Under the pieces are notes generated by a model. It ran no database searches. It was not told the origin of the DNA and saw nothing but the letters and a program-made list of their open reading frames with translations. Source: Actinomycetes bacterium (GTDB taxonomy: Bacteria > Actinomycetota > Actinomycetes > Actinomycetales > Cellulomonadaceae). Taken from it: a DNA stretch of 5,977 nucleotides. The DNA is taken from positions 1 to 5,977 of the forward strand of contig JAEWQZ010000245.1 of the NCBI GenBank assembly GCA_023460255.1. The letters are read 5' to 3'. Made by a program: the position numbers and the translations under genes. The first letter of the stretch is position 1. Each line of letters opens with the position of its first letter. This document shows positions 5,805-5,977 of the stretch, piece after piece.

Positions 5805-5842
5805 GGGTGCGGTGGGCGGACGGAGCGCCGCCCACCGCACCC
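5805..5842. terminator. Bidirectional intrinsic-type terminator hairpin
   Basis: A perfect 15-bp, GC-rich stem (5805-5819 with 5828-5842; core GTGCGGTGGGCGG) closes an 8-nt loop. It sits between the stop of the symporter remnant (5799) and the stop of the convergent methyltransferase-like gene (5847-5849), so it can end transcription from both sides. There is no U-tract on either strand, which is usual for high-GC actinobacterial terminators. Confidence 0.8.
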
Positions 5843-5846
5843 GCCG

Positions 5847-5977
5847 TCAGGGGAGGCGACAGACGAAGATCGCCGTGCCGGGCAGGAGCGCGCCGCGCTC
5901 GGGACCCCAGCCGCCCCAGACGCGCGCGTGCCCCCGTGGCCAGGTCGGCTCCACCACCCGCTCGAGCAGGAACCCCG
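5847..5977 (-). CDS. C-terminal end of a probable SAM-dependent methyltransferase (partial)
   Basis: The minus strand has an open frame from the right edge to a TGA at 5849-5847, 43 residues long, with strong actinobacterial codon bias. It reads GFLLERVVEPTWPRGH, then ARVWGGWGPERGALLPGTAIFVCRLP. The 'ERVVEP-W' strand followed by 'PGTAIFVCR' resembles the last two beta strands of class I SAM-dependent methyltransferases found near polA in this group. The SAM-binding motifs would lie outside the window, so the assignment is an inference from the tail alone. The strong hairpin between this stop and the plus-strand remnant supports a real gene end here. The frame is too short to be listed by length alone. 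Confidence 0.6.
   Translation of the reverse strand, partial: GFLLERVVEPTWPRGHARVWGGWGPERGALLPGTAIFVCRLP

Overview
The window is chromosomal DNA of a high-GC actinobacterium. Very high G+C at third codon positions, frequent GTG starts, probable leaderless promoters, an ANTAR response regulator of the PdtaR type and a PolA with actinobacterial features all point there. The protein style fits Micrococcales (Cellulomonas-like), but the genus is an inference from memory.

Layout, left to right. The minus strand carries the N-terminal half of an FAD-dependent phytoene-desaturase-like oxidoreductase (1-773), preceded by a tRNA with anticodon CAA (854-927). Diverging from these is a response regulator with an RNA-binding ANTAR domain, PdtaR (998-1660). 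A GNAT acetyltransferase follows (1766-2431). It converges on, and overlaps by 121 bp, a minus-strand hotdog thioesterase of the YdiI/MenI type (2311-2820). The thioesterase is divergent from polA (2840-5530), with only 19 bp between the two chosen starts. After polA lies a remnant of a cation/acetate-type solute symporter, just its C-terminal end (5602-5799). A strong hairpin (5805-5842) follows, and then the C-terminus of a minus-strand protein, probably a SAM-dependent methyltransferase, which runs off the right edge.

The pdtaR - (small genes) - hotdog thioesterase - polA neighbourhood is a conserved housekeeping arrangement in Actinobacteria, so most of the window is ordinary core genome. 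The genes do not form one pathway: RNA-level regulation (PdtaR), acyl-CoA hydrolysis (thioesterase) and DNA repair/replication (PolA) sit side by side. I found no defence system, CRISPR array, insertion sequence or phage gene.

Five points deserve attention: a leucine-anticodon tRNA without the long variable arm; two near-identical leaderless start regions (pdtaR and polA); a Pol I with ruined proofreading residues and a natural tyrosine in the O-helix; the acetyltransferase tail that reads antisense through a thioesterase domain; and the symporter remnant behind polA.
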